Part shown: positions 1-8,344 of the stretch, piece after piece
Layout: every line of letters begins with the position of its first letter
Position numbering within the stretch: position 1 is the first letter of the stretch
Made by a program: the position numbers and the translations under genes
The notes under the pieces: model-generated
Seen by the model: the letters and a program-made list of their open reading frames with translations, nothing else
Told to the model about the DNA's origin: nothing
Database searches by the model: none
Assembly: GCF_024168825.1 (NCBI RefSeq)
Contig: NZ_JALJWH010000001.1
Span: 1,116,001 to 1,180,000 of the forward strand
DNA: 64,000 bases
Direction of reading: 5' to 3'
Origin: Paenarthrobacter sp. A20
GTDB taxonomy: Bacteria > Actinomycetota > Actinomycetes > Actinomycetales > Micrococcaceae

Positions 1-545
1 GCCGCCAGTTTGTTCGCCAGGGTCAACATGGACAACGGCATGCGCGCGAAGGCGCCGCCGGTTTCCACTCCCTTGATCAGGACGGCGAGGGCGCGATCGT
101 AGTCTCCCGCCGCCGTCGCGCGTTCGTAATCGGGCGTCCAGTCGGCCTTGACGCTGTGGTTGACGGAAACGGCGGGGTCGTAGACGGCCAATCGCTCCAC
201 CGGGAGGGTCCGCGCCGCGTGCAGTGCCACAGCGCCGCCGAAGCTATGCCCAAAGACGTCCGTGCTGGACGTGTGCTTCATGACGGCGTCGAGGTCGCGG
301 ATGTCCGCTTCCAGCGTGTAATCCTCCGCCTGGGGGGAAGAATCGCCGCGCCCGCGTCGGTTGAAGGTATGGACTGGACGGCCAAGGGCTTCGCTCAGTT
401 TCTGGGCGAAACGCGTGTAATCGGAGGCCGTCACCATGGAGGCAGGAACGACGACGACGCCGGAACCTGCCGCTGCCAGCCCACCACCGGTGGTGAGTAC
501 TTCGAGGTGTCCGCCGTCGGCTGTGATGATGATGTCGCGCGTCAT
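1..545 (-). CDS. alpha/beta hydrolase, C-terminal part outside window
   Basis: This is a serine hydrolase of the alpha/beta fold, cut off at the left window edge, so only about 181 residues are visible. The start is the ATG read from 545 downwards, giving a short N-terminus (MTRDIIITADGG) that matches the starts of the next two genes. The oxyanion-loop and cap region contain FNRRGRGDSSPQ, and the nucleophile elbow reads GHSFGG, so Ser is the predicted nucleophile. It is the last of three tandem paralogues read leftwards, 62 bases after the second. Substrate unknown; the family covers esterases, lactonases and haloperoxidase-like enzymes. Confidence 0.8.
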   Translation of the reverse strand, partial: MTRDIIITADGGHLEVLTTGGGLAAAGSGVVVVPASMVTASDYTRFAQKLSEALGRPVHTFNRRGRGDSSPQAEDYTLEADIRDLDAVMKHTSSTDVFGHSFGGAVALHAARTLPVERLAVYDPAVSVNHSVKADWTPDYERATAAGDYDRALAVLIKGVETGGAFARMPLSMLTLANKLA

Positions 546-607
546 GACTCGAGCCTAACCGAGCGACCTGAATGCGGGCAGCATGCCGTCCCTGATGTGG
601 ACAGCAG

Positions 608-1462
608 TCAGCCCTTGAAGTAGTCCGAGATATCAGAGACGAGCTCATTGACGGCCGCGGGAATGGAGCCATGGAACCCTTTCGGAGAGACCTCCAAAGT
701 GCTGCCATGGACGGCCCTGTTCAGCCGCGCGGCGGTGACTTTGTAGAACTGCGGGCTCTTCTTACCCACCATGAAATGCGTGCTGGAGGGGAGGCCGGAG
801 AAGTCCCGGGGTGTTTCGGCTTCTTCAAAAGCAGCCTTGAGCTCGCCGACTCCGGAGGGCATGAGTTCCCGGAAGAGCTTGTTGACTTTGGTCCGCGAAA
901 CCACTGCCATGAGGCCCACCAGGATGGGCTCCGGGACCCGGGCAAGGGCAGTTCCGGGATGCATGCCCCGTTTCATCCGGGCCATTGCGCGGTTGATGTC
1001 GCCCTTGTTGACGGAATCCGCGAATCCGGCCAGCCAGTCCGTATCCATGCTTCCGTCGATATTCACGGCGGCGTCGTAAACAGCGAGCTTGTCCGGCTGG
1101 TGGTGCGTTCCGGCGAAGGCCTGGGCCGCGTTCAAGGCAACTGATCCCCCCAGGCTGTGGCCGAAGATATTCCGGGCCCCGGTGGCGTCCATGATGGTCC
1201 GGACGTCCGCGATCTCCGTAGCCATGGAGTAGTTGTGCGGCTGATCGGTGGACTTGCCCCGGCCCCGGCGGTCGTAGACGTCAACGGCCCAGCCATCACC
1301 CAGGCCTTTTGCCAACGCTATGGAGAACGGCCGATAAATGAGCGCCGTGAGGAACGCGCCGCCGATGAGCACCACCCGACGCTCCCCGGGTGCGTCTTCC
1401 GTGCCGTAGCTGTACAAGGCGAGCCTGCCGCCGTCGTGCGTCTTGATATCGCGTTCCCTCAC
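608..1462 (-). CDS. alpha/beta hydrolase, middle of three paralogues
   Basis: A 284-residue cytoplasmic alpha/beta hydrolase with no signal peptide. It carries the RRGRGKS loop and the nucleophile elbow GHSLGG, followed by a helical cap. A GTG start at 1462 gives the N-terminus MRERDIKTHDGG, which aligns with its two neighbours, and an AGGA lies 9 to 12 bases upstream. The stop of the preceding paralogue at 1472 is 10 bases away, so the genes are probably co-transcribed. The specific substrate cannot be read from the sequence. The three copies have diverged well beyond a recent duplication. Confidence 0.85.
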   Translation of the reverse strand: MRERDIKTHDGGRLALYSYGTEDAPGERRVVLIGGAFLTALIYRPFSIALAKGLGDGWAVDVYDRRGRGKSTDQPHNYSMATEIADVRTIMDATGARNIFGHSLGGSVALNAAQAFAGTHHQPDKLAVYDAAVNIDGSMDTDWLAGFADSVNKGDINRAMARMKRGMHPGTALARVPEPILVGLMAVVSRTKVNKLFRELMPSGVGELKAAFEEAETPRDFSGLPSSTHFMVGKKSPQFYKVTAARLNRAVHGSTLEVSPKGFHGSIPAAVNELVSDISDYFKG

Positions 1463-1471
1463 CGGAACATC

Positions 1472-2368
1472 CTAGGCGGCCCCGGCTGGTTCCCCGTGGA
1501 GTTGGTTCCCGGAAAGGAATCTGGCGATGCGGGCCGCGAGCCGCCTGCCGGGCCGCAACGGACCTTCGTGGAACTGCAACGGCACAACGGCGAAGTCAAT
1601 CGCGGGCACGGCTCCGGCCAGGGTGCGCCCGGTCTCTGCGAAGTACGAAGGACTCCAACCGCCGCTGAGCATCAGCGTGGGGGTAGAGAGTTTCAAAAAG
1701 TCGTGAAGGTTCGCATCGGCGTCGAGGACCGCCCGCATCTCGGTGACGGCGGTGGGAAGCAGCGAACGCATCTCCAAGCCCAGCCGGGTCCTGGCGGAGA
1801 GGACGCTGAGCGTGCGCAGCGCGCCCATGGGCAGGTAGGAAATCGGCCCCGCGGTTCCCAAGCCCTGGACCAGGTGCGCCCACGCATGATCCAGTTGTCC
1901 GGCCGTTACAGCTTCTTCGAGCTCGGGCCGCCAGCGGCTGCTGAGGTTGCCGGACAGTGACACCGCGGCGTCGTAGGTCACCAGCTTGCTGATCCTGGCC
2001 TGCCTCGCAGCTTGCAGCGCCACGAATCCGCCGTAGCTGTGCGCCACAACATCGGTTGAGCCACTCTTCTCCATCACCGCGTGGAGGTCCGCGATCTCGG
2101 TTTCAACCGAATAGCCGGGCGGCTGCGGCGCGGACTGTCCCCGGCCGCGTCGGTTGTAGCTGTGAACCGGCCGGTCCAGCAGGACGCCCAACGTCCGCGC
2201 GAACGGCCAGTACAAGGAATCGGTCACCAAGGTGCCGTGGACAAGCACGACGCCGGGCCGTTCGGCGGGTGCCTTCGAGCCGGGAATGGAAGCAGCCGAC
2301 GCCGGCCGGAACGTGTGCACCTCAAGCTGGCCGCCGCCGTCGTCCGTTTCCACCGTCCATGTCTCCAC
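1472..2368 (-). CDS. alpha/beta hydrolase, first of three paralogues
   Basis: A 298-residue alpha/beta hydrolase with RRGRGQSAPQ and the nucleophile elbow AHSYGG. The open frame continues to 2737, but that would overlap lysS on the other strand. The GTG at 2368 is preferred because it gives METWTVETDDGG, which lines up with the short N-termini of the next two genes; a GTG at 2353 is the alternative. It is divergent from lysS across a gap of about 76 bases that must hold both promoters. It leads a three-gene run of paralogues, probably one operon. Substrate unknown. Confidence 0.8.
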   Translation of the reverse strand: METWTVETDDGGGQLEVHTFRPASAASIPGSKAPAERPGVVLVHGTLVTDSLYWPFARTLGVLLDRPVHSYNRRGRGQSAPQPPGYSVETEIADLHAVMEKSGSTDVVAHSYGGFVALQAARQARISKLVTYDAAVSLSGNLSSRWRPELEEAVTAGQLDHAWAHLVQGLGTAGPISYLPMGALRTLSVLSARTRLGLEMRSLLPTAVTEMRAVLDADANLHDFLKLSTPTLMLSGGWSPSYFAETGRTLAGAVPAIDFAVVPLQFHEGPLRPGRRLAARIARFLSGNQLHGEPAGAA

Positions 2369-2444
2369 AGCCCCGAGTCTATGCGTTTGCTTGATCCGGA
2401 GGCCCGGAAGTAAAGGCCCGTAATCACCGGTAAACTTAAGGACT

Positions 2445-3974
2445 GTGACTTCCGCAAACACCTCAGCCCTGAACACCTCCGCAGAGCCCATCGACGCCAG
2501 CGAGCAAATGCGCATCCGTATGGAGAAGCGCGCCAAGCTGATCGAGCGCGGCACTGAGGCGTATCCGGTGGGTGTTGAACGGACCCATTCCCTCAGCGAA
2601 ATCCGCGGGAAGTACGCGCACCTGGAAGCCGATGAGACCACCGGCGATATCGTGGGCGTCACCGGCCGCGTGGTGTTCGTCCGCAACACCGGCAAGCTGT
2701 GCTTCGCCACCCTCCAGGAGGGCGGCGTGGACGGCAAGGGCGTACGCCTTCAGGCAATGCTGAGCCTCGCGAACGTCGGTGAGGAAGCACTCGCCGAGTG
2801 GAAGGCCCTGGTTGACCTGGGCGACCACGTGTTCATCAAGGGCGAGGTCATCTCTTCCCGCCGCGGTGAGCTGTCCGTCATGGCCGATTCGTGGTCCATG
2901 GCCTCCAAAGCCCTCCGTCCCCTCCCGGTCCTGCACGCGGAACTGAACGAGGAAACCCGCGTTCGCCAACGTTACGTGGACCTTATGGTCCGCGACGAAG
3001 CCCGCGAAATGGTCTACAAGCGCGCTGCCATCACCCGCTCTGTGCGCGACACCCTGGACCGCCACGGCTACGTGGAGGTCGAAACCCCCATCCTGCAGCT
3101 GGTCCATGGCGGTGCCACGGCCCGCCCGTTCGAAACGCATATGAATGCCTTCGACCAGAAGATGACGCTGCGCATCGCTACCGAACTCTTCCTCAAGCGC
3201 GCCGTCGTTGGTGGCATTGACCGCGTGTATGACATGGGCAGGGTCTTCCGCAACGAAGGCGTGGACTCCACGCACAGCCCCGAATTCACCACCCTTGAAT
3301 GCTACGAAGCGTGGGCGGACCAGTTCGTCATGGCTGAGCGCATGAAGGAAATCATCTTGAATGTGGCCGACGTGGTTGGCACGCGCACTATTCAGACTGA
3401 CGCCGGCGAGATCAACCTCGACGGCGAATGGGCCTGGGTTTCGGTGTACCCGGGTATTTCCGAAGCAGTAGGCGTGGAAATTACTCCCGACACCACGGTG
3501 GAGGAACTGCTGGCCATTGCCGCCAAGCATGAGGTCAAAGTGGACCCCAAGTGGGATGCCGAGAAGATCGTGGTTGAGCTGTTCGGCGAGATCGTGGAAC
3601 CCACCCTCCTGAACCCCACGTTCGTCTATGACTACCCGCCCTCTGCCCAGCCGCTGGCCCGCCCGCACCGTGAAGACGGCCGGCTCATCGAAGCCTGGGA
3701 CCTGATCATTGGTGGGATGGAGCGCGGCACCGCTTTCTCGGAACTCATTGACCCCGTGATCCAGCGTGAGCGCCTCACGGAGCAGTCCCGCCGCTCCGCC
3801 GCAGGGGATGAGGAAGCCATGCAGCTGGACGAGGACTTCCTCCGCGCCCTCGAATACGGTGCGCCGCCCATGGGTGGCATCGGGCTCGGCATAGACCGCT
3901 TGGTCATGTTGTTCACGGGTGCCGGCATCCGCGAAACCATCCTCTTCCCCTTGCTGAAGCCTGAAGGACACTGA
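2445..3974 (+). CDS. lysS: lysine--tRNA ligase (class II)
   Basis: This enzyme charges tRNA-Lys with lysine in the cytoplasm. At 509 residues it has the usual bacterial class II length: an N-terminal OB-fold anticodon-binding domain (about residues 60-170), then the catalytic core. Motif 2 is seen as RVFRNEGVDSTHSPEF and motif 3 as GIGLGIDRLVMLFTG near the C-terminus. The start is GTG at 2445 with AAGGAC just upstream. The next gene begins three bases after the stop. The order lysS-lsr2-clpC is the same as in mycobacteria, which supports the assignment. Confidence 0.96.
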   Translation: MTSANTSALNTSAEPIDASEQMRIRMEKRAKLIERGTEAYPVGVERTHSLSEIRGKYAHLEADETTGDIVGVTGRVVFVRNTGKLCFATLQEGGVDGKGVRLQAMLSLANVGEEALAEWKALVDLGDHVFIKGEVISSRRGELSVMADSWSMASKALRPLPVLHAELNEETRVRQRYVDLMVRDEAREMVYKRAAITRSVRDTLDRHGYVEVETPILQLVHGGATARPFETHMNAFDQKMTLRIATELFLKRAVVGGIDRVYDMGRVFRNEGVDSTHSPEFTTLECYEAWADQFVMAERMKEIILNVADVVGTRTIQTDAGEINLDGEWAWVSVYPGISEAVGVEITPDTTVEELLAIAAKHEVKVDPKWDAEKIVVELFGEIVEPTLLNPTFVYDYPPSAQPLARPHREDGRLIEAWDLIIGGMERGTAFSELIDPVIQRERLTEQSRRSAAGDEEAMQLDEDFLRALEYGAPPMGGIGLGIDRLVMLFTGAGIRETILFPLLKPEGH

Positions 3975-3976
3975 CC

Positions 3977-4150
3977 ATGGAGTACATCGCAGTCCTTGCG
4001 CCGTCAATCGTTGTGGGATTGATCTTCTGGTTTGCCATGAAGTCGATCTTCAATGCGGACAAATCGGAACGCCAGGCGGAAGCCCGCGCCCAGGCCGAAG
4101 CGAATTCGAAAAATTCCGGTCCGGCATCCGAAGGACCAGCCACTAAATAG
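3977..4150 (+). CDS. small single-span membrane protein
   Basis: A 57-residue protein starting three bases after the lysS stop, so it is very likely co-transcribed and possibly translationally coupled. Residues 4-21 form one hydrophobic span (IAVLAPSIVVGLIFWFAM). This is followed by a charged Ala/Glu/Gln-rich tail of about 35 residues that may form a helix before a disordered end. It has no motif I can name. The position and codon use suggest a real gene rather than a chance frame. Function unknown. Confidence 0.7.
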   Translation: MEYIAVLAPSIVVGLIFWFAMKSIFNADKSERQAEARAQAEANSKNSGPASEGPATK

Positions 4151-4192
4151 GCTCCTAAATGGGCCCCACTTACAGGGGAATCCATTTGTGCT

Positions 4193-4222
4193 TTGACGTG
4201 CATGCTTGCCGTGAACGATAAT
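4193..4222 (+). promoter_or_regulatory. sigma-A type promoter of lsr2
   Basis: TTGACG (4193-4198) and GATAAT (4217-4222) are separated by 18 bases, 57 bases upstream of the lsr2 ATG. Both hexamers are close to the housekeeping consensus, so lsr2 probably has its own strong promoter in addition to any read-through from lysS. Confidence 0.65.
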
Positions 4223-4279
4223 CAACAAAGGAATCCGGGGAATTTCTGATTATCCAACCCTCCAAAAGAGAGGCAACTC

Positions 4280-4606
4280 ATGGCACAGAAAGTAAAAATC
4301 ATCCTCGTCGATGACCTGGATGAAGGGGCTGCGGACGAGACTGTCCGCTTCGGCCTGGATGGCGTGAGCTACGAGATGGACTTGTCCACCGCCAACGCAG
4401 CTTCGCTTCGGAAGGCCCTGGAACCGTACGTTGCCAAGGCCCGGAAGACTTCTTCCGGCCGAGCCACACGGGGTCGGGCGACAGCTGCCCGAAGCCAGGA
4501 TTCCGCACAGATACGGCAGTGGGCCCGCGACAACGGGTACACAGTCAACAGCCGCGGACGTATTCAGGCTGAAATTCAGGAAGCCTACCAAAAGGCCAAT
4601 TCCTGA
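4280..4606 (+). CDS. lsr2: Lsr2 nucleoid-associated protein
   Basis: A 108-residue Lsr2. The N-terminal half (VKIILVDDLDEGAADETVRF, then GVSYEMDLS) is the dimerisation and oligomerisation domain. The C-terminal half carries the winged DNA-binding core with the RGR minor-groove hook (NSRGRIQAEIQEAY). In actinobacteria Lsr2 bridges DNA and silences AT-rich, often horizontally acquired, genes. Length and both halves are complete. The ribosome site AGAGAGG lies just upstream. A strong hairpin terminator follows the gene, so it forms a short transcription unit. Confidence 0.96.
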   Translation: MAQKVKIILVDDLDEGAADETVRFGLDGVSYEMDLSTANAASLRKALEPYVAKARKTSSGRATRGRATAARSQDSAQIRQWARDNGYTVNSRGRIQAEIQEAYQKANS

Positions 4607-4617
4607 TTCACCGCTTC

Positions 4618-4653
4618 AATGCCCCGGCAGTCGCTGCCGGGGCATTGGTTGTT
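4618..4653 (+). terminator. rho-independent terminator of lsr2
   Basis: A 13-bp perfect stem (arms 4618-4630 and 4634-4646, loop TCG) lies 11 bases after the lsr2 stop and is followed by a T-rich stretch (TGGTTGTTT). Confidence 0.85.
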
Positions 4654-4967
4654 TAACGGATGTGGTTTGTTGGGGTTCCGGCGTCGTCCGCGGGGTGGGA
4701 TATTCCGGGAATCACGCGCTCCTCGACCGCCCGAATACCAGCCCTATTGGGGTTATCGCAAAGCCATGCCGCGAAATAGTCCTGCACCGATACTCCTGGA
4801 AGTGGCCAAGCGGCGGTTGGCAGCATGTCACCGTCGTCCGGCGGGGTCAAGGGGGAGCGTCCGATTTATTCCACCGCAGCGTCATGTTTCCCCTGTGGCG
4901 AACACGCTCCAAAAGTGTTGCTCCGGCACGTAGCATCAAAGTACGTCGTAGCTAGGAGTGTGGCGAA
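4654..4967. other. intergenic region upstream of clpC
   Basis: About 314 bases without a convincing gene. It must contain the clpC promoter. A small palindrome ATTCCGGGAAT sits near 4705, and the clpC ribosome site TAGGAG is near 4952. I looked for a ClgR-type operator and did not find a clear match. A 65-codon minus-strand frame (4653-4850) exists but lacks supporting features. Confidence 0.5.
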
Positions 4968-7460
4968 ATGTTTGAGAGATTTACGGACCGTGCCCGTCGC
5001 GTGGTCGTCCTTGCCCAAGAAGAGGCACGGATGCTCAACCACAATTACATCGGTACCGAGCACATCCTCTTGGGTCTGATCCACGAGGGTGAAGGCGTTG
5101 CTGCCAAGGCGCTCGAGTCCCTGAGCATTTCGCTCGATGGCGTTCGCGAGCAGGTACAGGAGATCATCGGCCAGGGCCAGCAAGCCCCGTCCGGTCACAT
5201 CCCCTTTACTCCGCGCGCCAAGAAGGTGCTTGAGCTTTCCCTTCGCGAAGCACTGCAGCTCGGCCACAACTACATCGGTACTGAGCACATCCTGCTCGGC
5301 CTCATTCGCGAAGGCGAAGGCGTGGCCGCCCAGGTGCTGGTCAAGCTTGGCGCAGACCTTAACCGGGTCCGCCAGCAGGTCATCCAGCTGCTCTCCGGTT
5401 ACCAGGGCAAGGAGACCGCTGGCAGCGGCTCCGGCCAGGGCCAGCCGGAAGGTACTCCTGCCGGTTCGGTGGTGCTTGACCAGTTCGGACGCAACCTCAC
5501 CCAGGCTGCCCGCGAGAACAAGCTGGATCCTGTAATCGGCCGCGAGCAGGAGATGGAACGCGTCATGCAGGTCCTCTCCCGCCGTACCAAGAACAACCCC
5601 GTACTGATCGGTGAGCCTGGCGTCGGTAAGACTGCCGTCGTCGAAGGCCTCGCCCAGGCGATTGTGCGCGGCGATGTCCCGGAGACCATCAAGGACAAGC
5701 AGCTGTACACGCTTGACCTTGGTTCCCTGGTGGCTGGTTCCCGCTACCGCGGCGATTTTGAAGAGCGCCTGAAGAAGGTCCTCAAGGAAATCCGCACGCG
5801 CGGCGACATCATCCTCTTCATCGACGAGATCCACACCCTCGTTGGTGCGGGTGCTGCCGAAGGTGCCATTGATGCTGCGTCCATCCTGAAGCCGATGCTC
5901 GCCCGTGGTGAACTCCAGACCATTGGTGCCACCACGCTGGATGAGTACCGCAAGCACATTGAGAAGGACGCTGCTCTTGAGCGCCGCTTCCAGCCGATCC
6001 AGGTCAAGGAACCCTCTGTCGCGCACGCGATCGAGATCCTCAAGGGCCTCCGGGACCGTTACGAGGCACACCACCGCGTCACGATTACCGACGGCGCCCT
6101 CGCCTCGGCTGCGCAGCTGGCCGAACGCTACATCTCGGACCGCTTCCTGCCGGACAAGGCGATCGACCTCATCGATGAAGCCGGTGCACGCCTGCGCATC
6201 CGTCGCATGACCGCTCCGCCGGAGCTCAAGGCCATGGATGAGCGTATTGCCGACGTGAAGATGGAGAAGGAATCCGCCATCGACGCCCAGGACTTTGAGG
6301 GTGCTGCCTCTCTGCGTGACAAGGAGCAGAAGCTCATTGCCGAACGCGCGGAGAAGGAACGCAACTGGAAGTCCGGCGGCATGGACGACATCTCCGAGGT
6401 TGACGAAGACCTGATTGCCGAAGTTCTTGCGAACTCCACCGGCATCCCGGTCTTCAAGCTCACCGAGGAAGAGTCCTCGCGCTTGCTCAAGATGGAAGAC
6501 GAACTGCACAAGCGCGTCGTAGGCCAGAACGAGGCCATCAAGGCCCTGTCGCAGGCCATCCGCCGCACCCGTGCAGGCCTGAAGGACCCCAAGCGCCCCG
6601 GTGGCTCGTTCATCTTCGCCGGCCCAACTGGCGTCGGCAAGACCGAGCTTGCCAAGGCCCTCGCCGAGTTCCTGTTCGGTGAAGAGGACGCCCTCATCAC
6701 GCTGGACATGTCCGAGTACTCCGAGAAGCACACTGTTTCACGTCTCTTCGGTGCACCTCCGGGCTATGTTGGCTACGAAGAAGGCGGCCAGCTGACCGAG
6801 AAGGTCCGTCGTCGTCCGTTCTCCGTGGTCCTGTTCGACGAAGTGGAAAAAGCCCACGCGGACCTGTTCAACTCCCTGCTGCAGATTCTGGAAGACGGTC
6901 GCCTGACCGACTCCCAGGGCCGCGTGGTGGACTTCAAGAACACCGTGATCATCATGACCACCAACCTTGGTACCCGCGACATCTCCAAGAGCGTGGCCAC
7001 GGGCTTCCAGTCCGGCACGGACACCCAGACCGGCTACAACCGCATGCGGGCACGGGTCACGGAGGAGCTCAAGCAGCACTTCCGCCCCGAGTTCCTCAAC
7101 CGTGTTGACGACGTCGTGGTGTTCCCGCAGCTGACGCAGGACGAGATCATCGAGATCGTGGACCTGTTCGTGACCCGCCTCGAGCGCCGCCTCAAGGACA
7201 AGGACATGGGCATCGAGCTCACCCCCGCAGCCAAGGTCCTCCTGGCCACGCGTGGTTACGATCCCGCCATGGGTGCCCGGCCGCTGCGCCGCACCATCCA
7301 GCGCGAGATCGAGGACCAGCTGTCCGAGAAGATCTTGTTCGGCGAACTCCACTCCGGCGACATCGTTGTGGTGGACGTTGACGGCGAAGGTGACGAGGCC
7401 AAGTTCACGTTCGAAGGCAACGCCAAGCCGCGCATCCCGGAGATTGCTCCCACCGCGTAA
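4968..7460 (+). CDS. clpC: ClpC AAA+ unfoldase
   Basis: An 830-residue HSP100 ATPase that unfolds substrates for the ClpP protease. Two Clp-N repeats occupy residues 1-145, visible as the duplicated [13 protein letters not shown]. The first AAA+ module has Walker A GEPGVGKT at 215-222 and LFIDEIHTL as Walker B. A UVR-type coiled segment lies around 415-450. The second module has Walker A GPTGVGKT at 552-559 and [11 protein letters not shown]. The ATG has an AGGAG ribosome site. Full length for the actinobacterial ClpC1 type. It stands alone between an lsr2 terminator and its own terminator. Confidence 0.97.
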   Translation: MFERFTDRARRVVVLAQEEARMLNHNYIGTEHILLGLIHEGEGVAAKALESLSISLDGVREQVQEIIGQGQQAPSGHIPFTPRAKKVLELSLREALQLGHNYIGTEHILLGLIREGEGVAAQVLVKLGADLNRVRQQVIQLLSGYQGKETAGSGSGQGQPEGTPAGSVVLDQFGRNLTQAARENKLDPVIGREQEMERVMQVLSRRTKNNPVLIGEPGVGKTAVVEGLAQAIVRGDVPETIKDKQLYTLDLGSLVAGSRYRGDFEERLKKVLKEIRTRGDIILFIDEIHTLVGAGAAEGAIDAASILKPMLARGELQTIGATTLDEYRKHIEKDAALERRFQPIQVKEPSVAHAIEILKGLRDRYEAHHRVTITDGALASAAQLAERYISDRFLPDKAIDLIDEAGARLRIRRMTAPPELKAMDERIADVKMEKESAIDAQDFEGAASLRDKEQKLIAERAEKERNWKSGGMDDISEVDEDLIAEVLANSTGIPVFKLTEEESSRLLKMEDELHKRVVGQNEAIKALSQAIRRTRAGLKDPKRPGGSFIFAGPTGVGKTELAKALAEFLFGEEDALITLDMSEYSEKHTVSRLFGAPPGYVGYEEGGQLTEKVRRRPFSVVLFDEVEKAHADLFNSLLQILEDGRLTDSQGRVVDFKNTVIIMTTNLGTRDISKSVATGFQSGTDTQTGYNRMRARVTEELKQHFRPEFLNRVDDVVVFPQLTQDEIIEIVDLFVTRLERRLKDKDMGIELTPAAKVLLATRGYDPAMGARPLRRTIQREIEDQLSEKILFGELHSGDIVVVDVDGEGDEAKFTFEGNAKPRIPEIAPTA

Positions 7461-7478
7461 GTTGCACGCTTTATCGCA

Positions 7479-7520
7479 AAAAGCCCCATCCGCTCCGCAA
7501 GGAGTTGGTGGGGCTTTTGT
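7479..7520. terminator. bidirectional terminator between clpC and tetR
   Basis: Arms 7479-7488 and 7509-7518 pair perfectly, with an inner CTCC/GGAG stem. T-runs on both strands flank the hairpin, which fits termination of both convergent genes. Confidence 0.85.
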
Positions 7521-7548
7521 GTTGCGGTGGGTCCAGGCGGGCGGCACG

Positions 7549-8283
7549 CTAAGCCGGGATGCCTGCGCCTGCCAGATAGTTGGAGAGGACAGCTGCGAAT
7601 TGCTCGTCAGGGTGGCCGGGTTTGACCCGCTCAGTCATGGCTTCAGCCAAGTGCGGGTAGTCCCCGGTATTCAGGGCCTCCACGAGGTACAGGACACGAC
7701 CGGCTGCGGTGCTAACGCGGCCGGGGCCGGACGCGAGCTCGTTCTGCACAAAGGCTGAGGTGAGGGCGGACATCATGGCCACCGTCTGCAGTTTGGCTGG
7801 ACCAGGGAGATCCACCGTCGCCAAAGCGGATACTGCAGCTTCCAGGTACCGCAATGAGTTGGGGCCCATCGACGGCCGCGTCAACAGCAAAGGTGCCAGC
7901 CACGGGTGGCGGTGCATGATGTCGCGTCCTTGGTGGGCAAGGTCCAGCAATTGGCCACGGGCGTGCCCGCTGTTGCCTGTAAGCCGGTACTCTCCGGCCA
8001 CCGTGTCCATCATGAGCTCCACAAGTTCATCGTGTGATTTCACGTACCGGTAGAGGGACGCGGCGCCGGCGCCGATACCGGCGGCAACGCGTCGAATGGA
8101 CACCGCCGTCAGGCCTTCTTCGTCCGCGATGCTGACGGCCGCCGTCGCTATTCCGTTCCGCGAATGCTCCGGCTTGGGTCCGACGGTTGAACGTTCCGGG
8201 CGCCGCCAGACGTCCGTGGGATCGTGATCAGGCAATCCAGCACCGCCTTTCATCCGGTTGGAGTGATTTGTTCCTGGTCCCAT
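7549..8283 (-). CDS. TetR-family repressor
   Basis: A 244-residue one-component regulator. The N-terminal helix-turn-helix is seen at about residues 44-90 (AVSIADEEGLTAVSIRRVAA, then GAASLYRYVKSHDEL), followed by an alpha-helical ligand domain of the TetR C-terminal type. Two starts are possible, at 8283 or an internal ATG at 8253. A TATAGT box close to the first favours the second or a nearly leaderless mRNA. It is divergent from a glycosyltransferase gene, and the shared intergenic region has a perfect inverted repeat (8298-8320). It therefore probably represses itself and that gene. Confidence 0.9.
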   Translation of the reverse strand: MGPGTNHSNRMKGGAGLPDHDPTDVWRRPERSTVGPKPEHSRNGIATAAVSIADEEGLTAVSIRRVAAGIGAGAASLYRYVKSHDELVELMMDTVAGEYRLTGNSGHARGQLLDLAHQGRDIMHRHPWLAPLLLTRPSMGPNSLRYLEAAVSALATVDLPGPAKLQTVAMMSALTSAFVQNELASGPGRVSTAAGRVLYLVEALNTGDYPHLAEAMTERVKPGHPDEQFAAVLSNYLAGAGIPA

Positions 8284-8297
8284 TCCACTATATTCTT

Positions 8298-8320
8298 AAT
8301 TGCGAACGGTGATCGCAATT
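8298..8320. promoter_or_regulatory. candidate TetR operator
   Basis: AATTGCGA (8298-8305) and TCGCAATT (8313-8320) are perfect 8-bp arms with a 7-bp spacer. The site lies between the divergent tetR and glycosyltransferase genes and next to a TATAGT box on the minus strand. It has the size and place expected of an autoregulated TetR operator. Confidence 0.65.
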
Positions 8321-8344
8321 TACGAAGTTTGGGAAAGGGATGGC

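Noticed and set aside
2369..2737. Upstream extension of the first alpha/beta hydrolase
   Set aside because: It overlaps the lysS start and adds residues absent from the two paralogues.
2463..4007. 514-codon minus-strand frame opposite lysS
   Set aside because: Mirror frame caused by GC-rich third positions; lysS motifs are complete on the plus strand.
4653..4850. 65-codon minus-strand frame between lsr2 and clpC
   Set aside because: Fairly protein-like composition, but no ribosome site, no neighbour on that strand and no recognisable motif; left as intergenic.
4866..6731. 621-codon minus-strand frame opposite clpC
   Set aside because: Mirror frame of a GC-rich gene; no family features, and clpC is certain.
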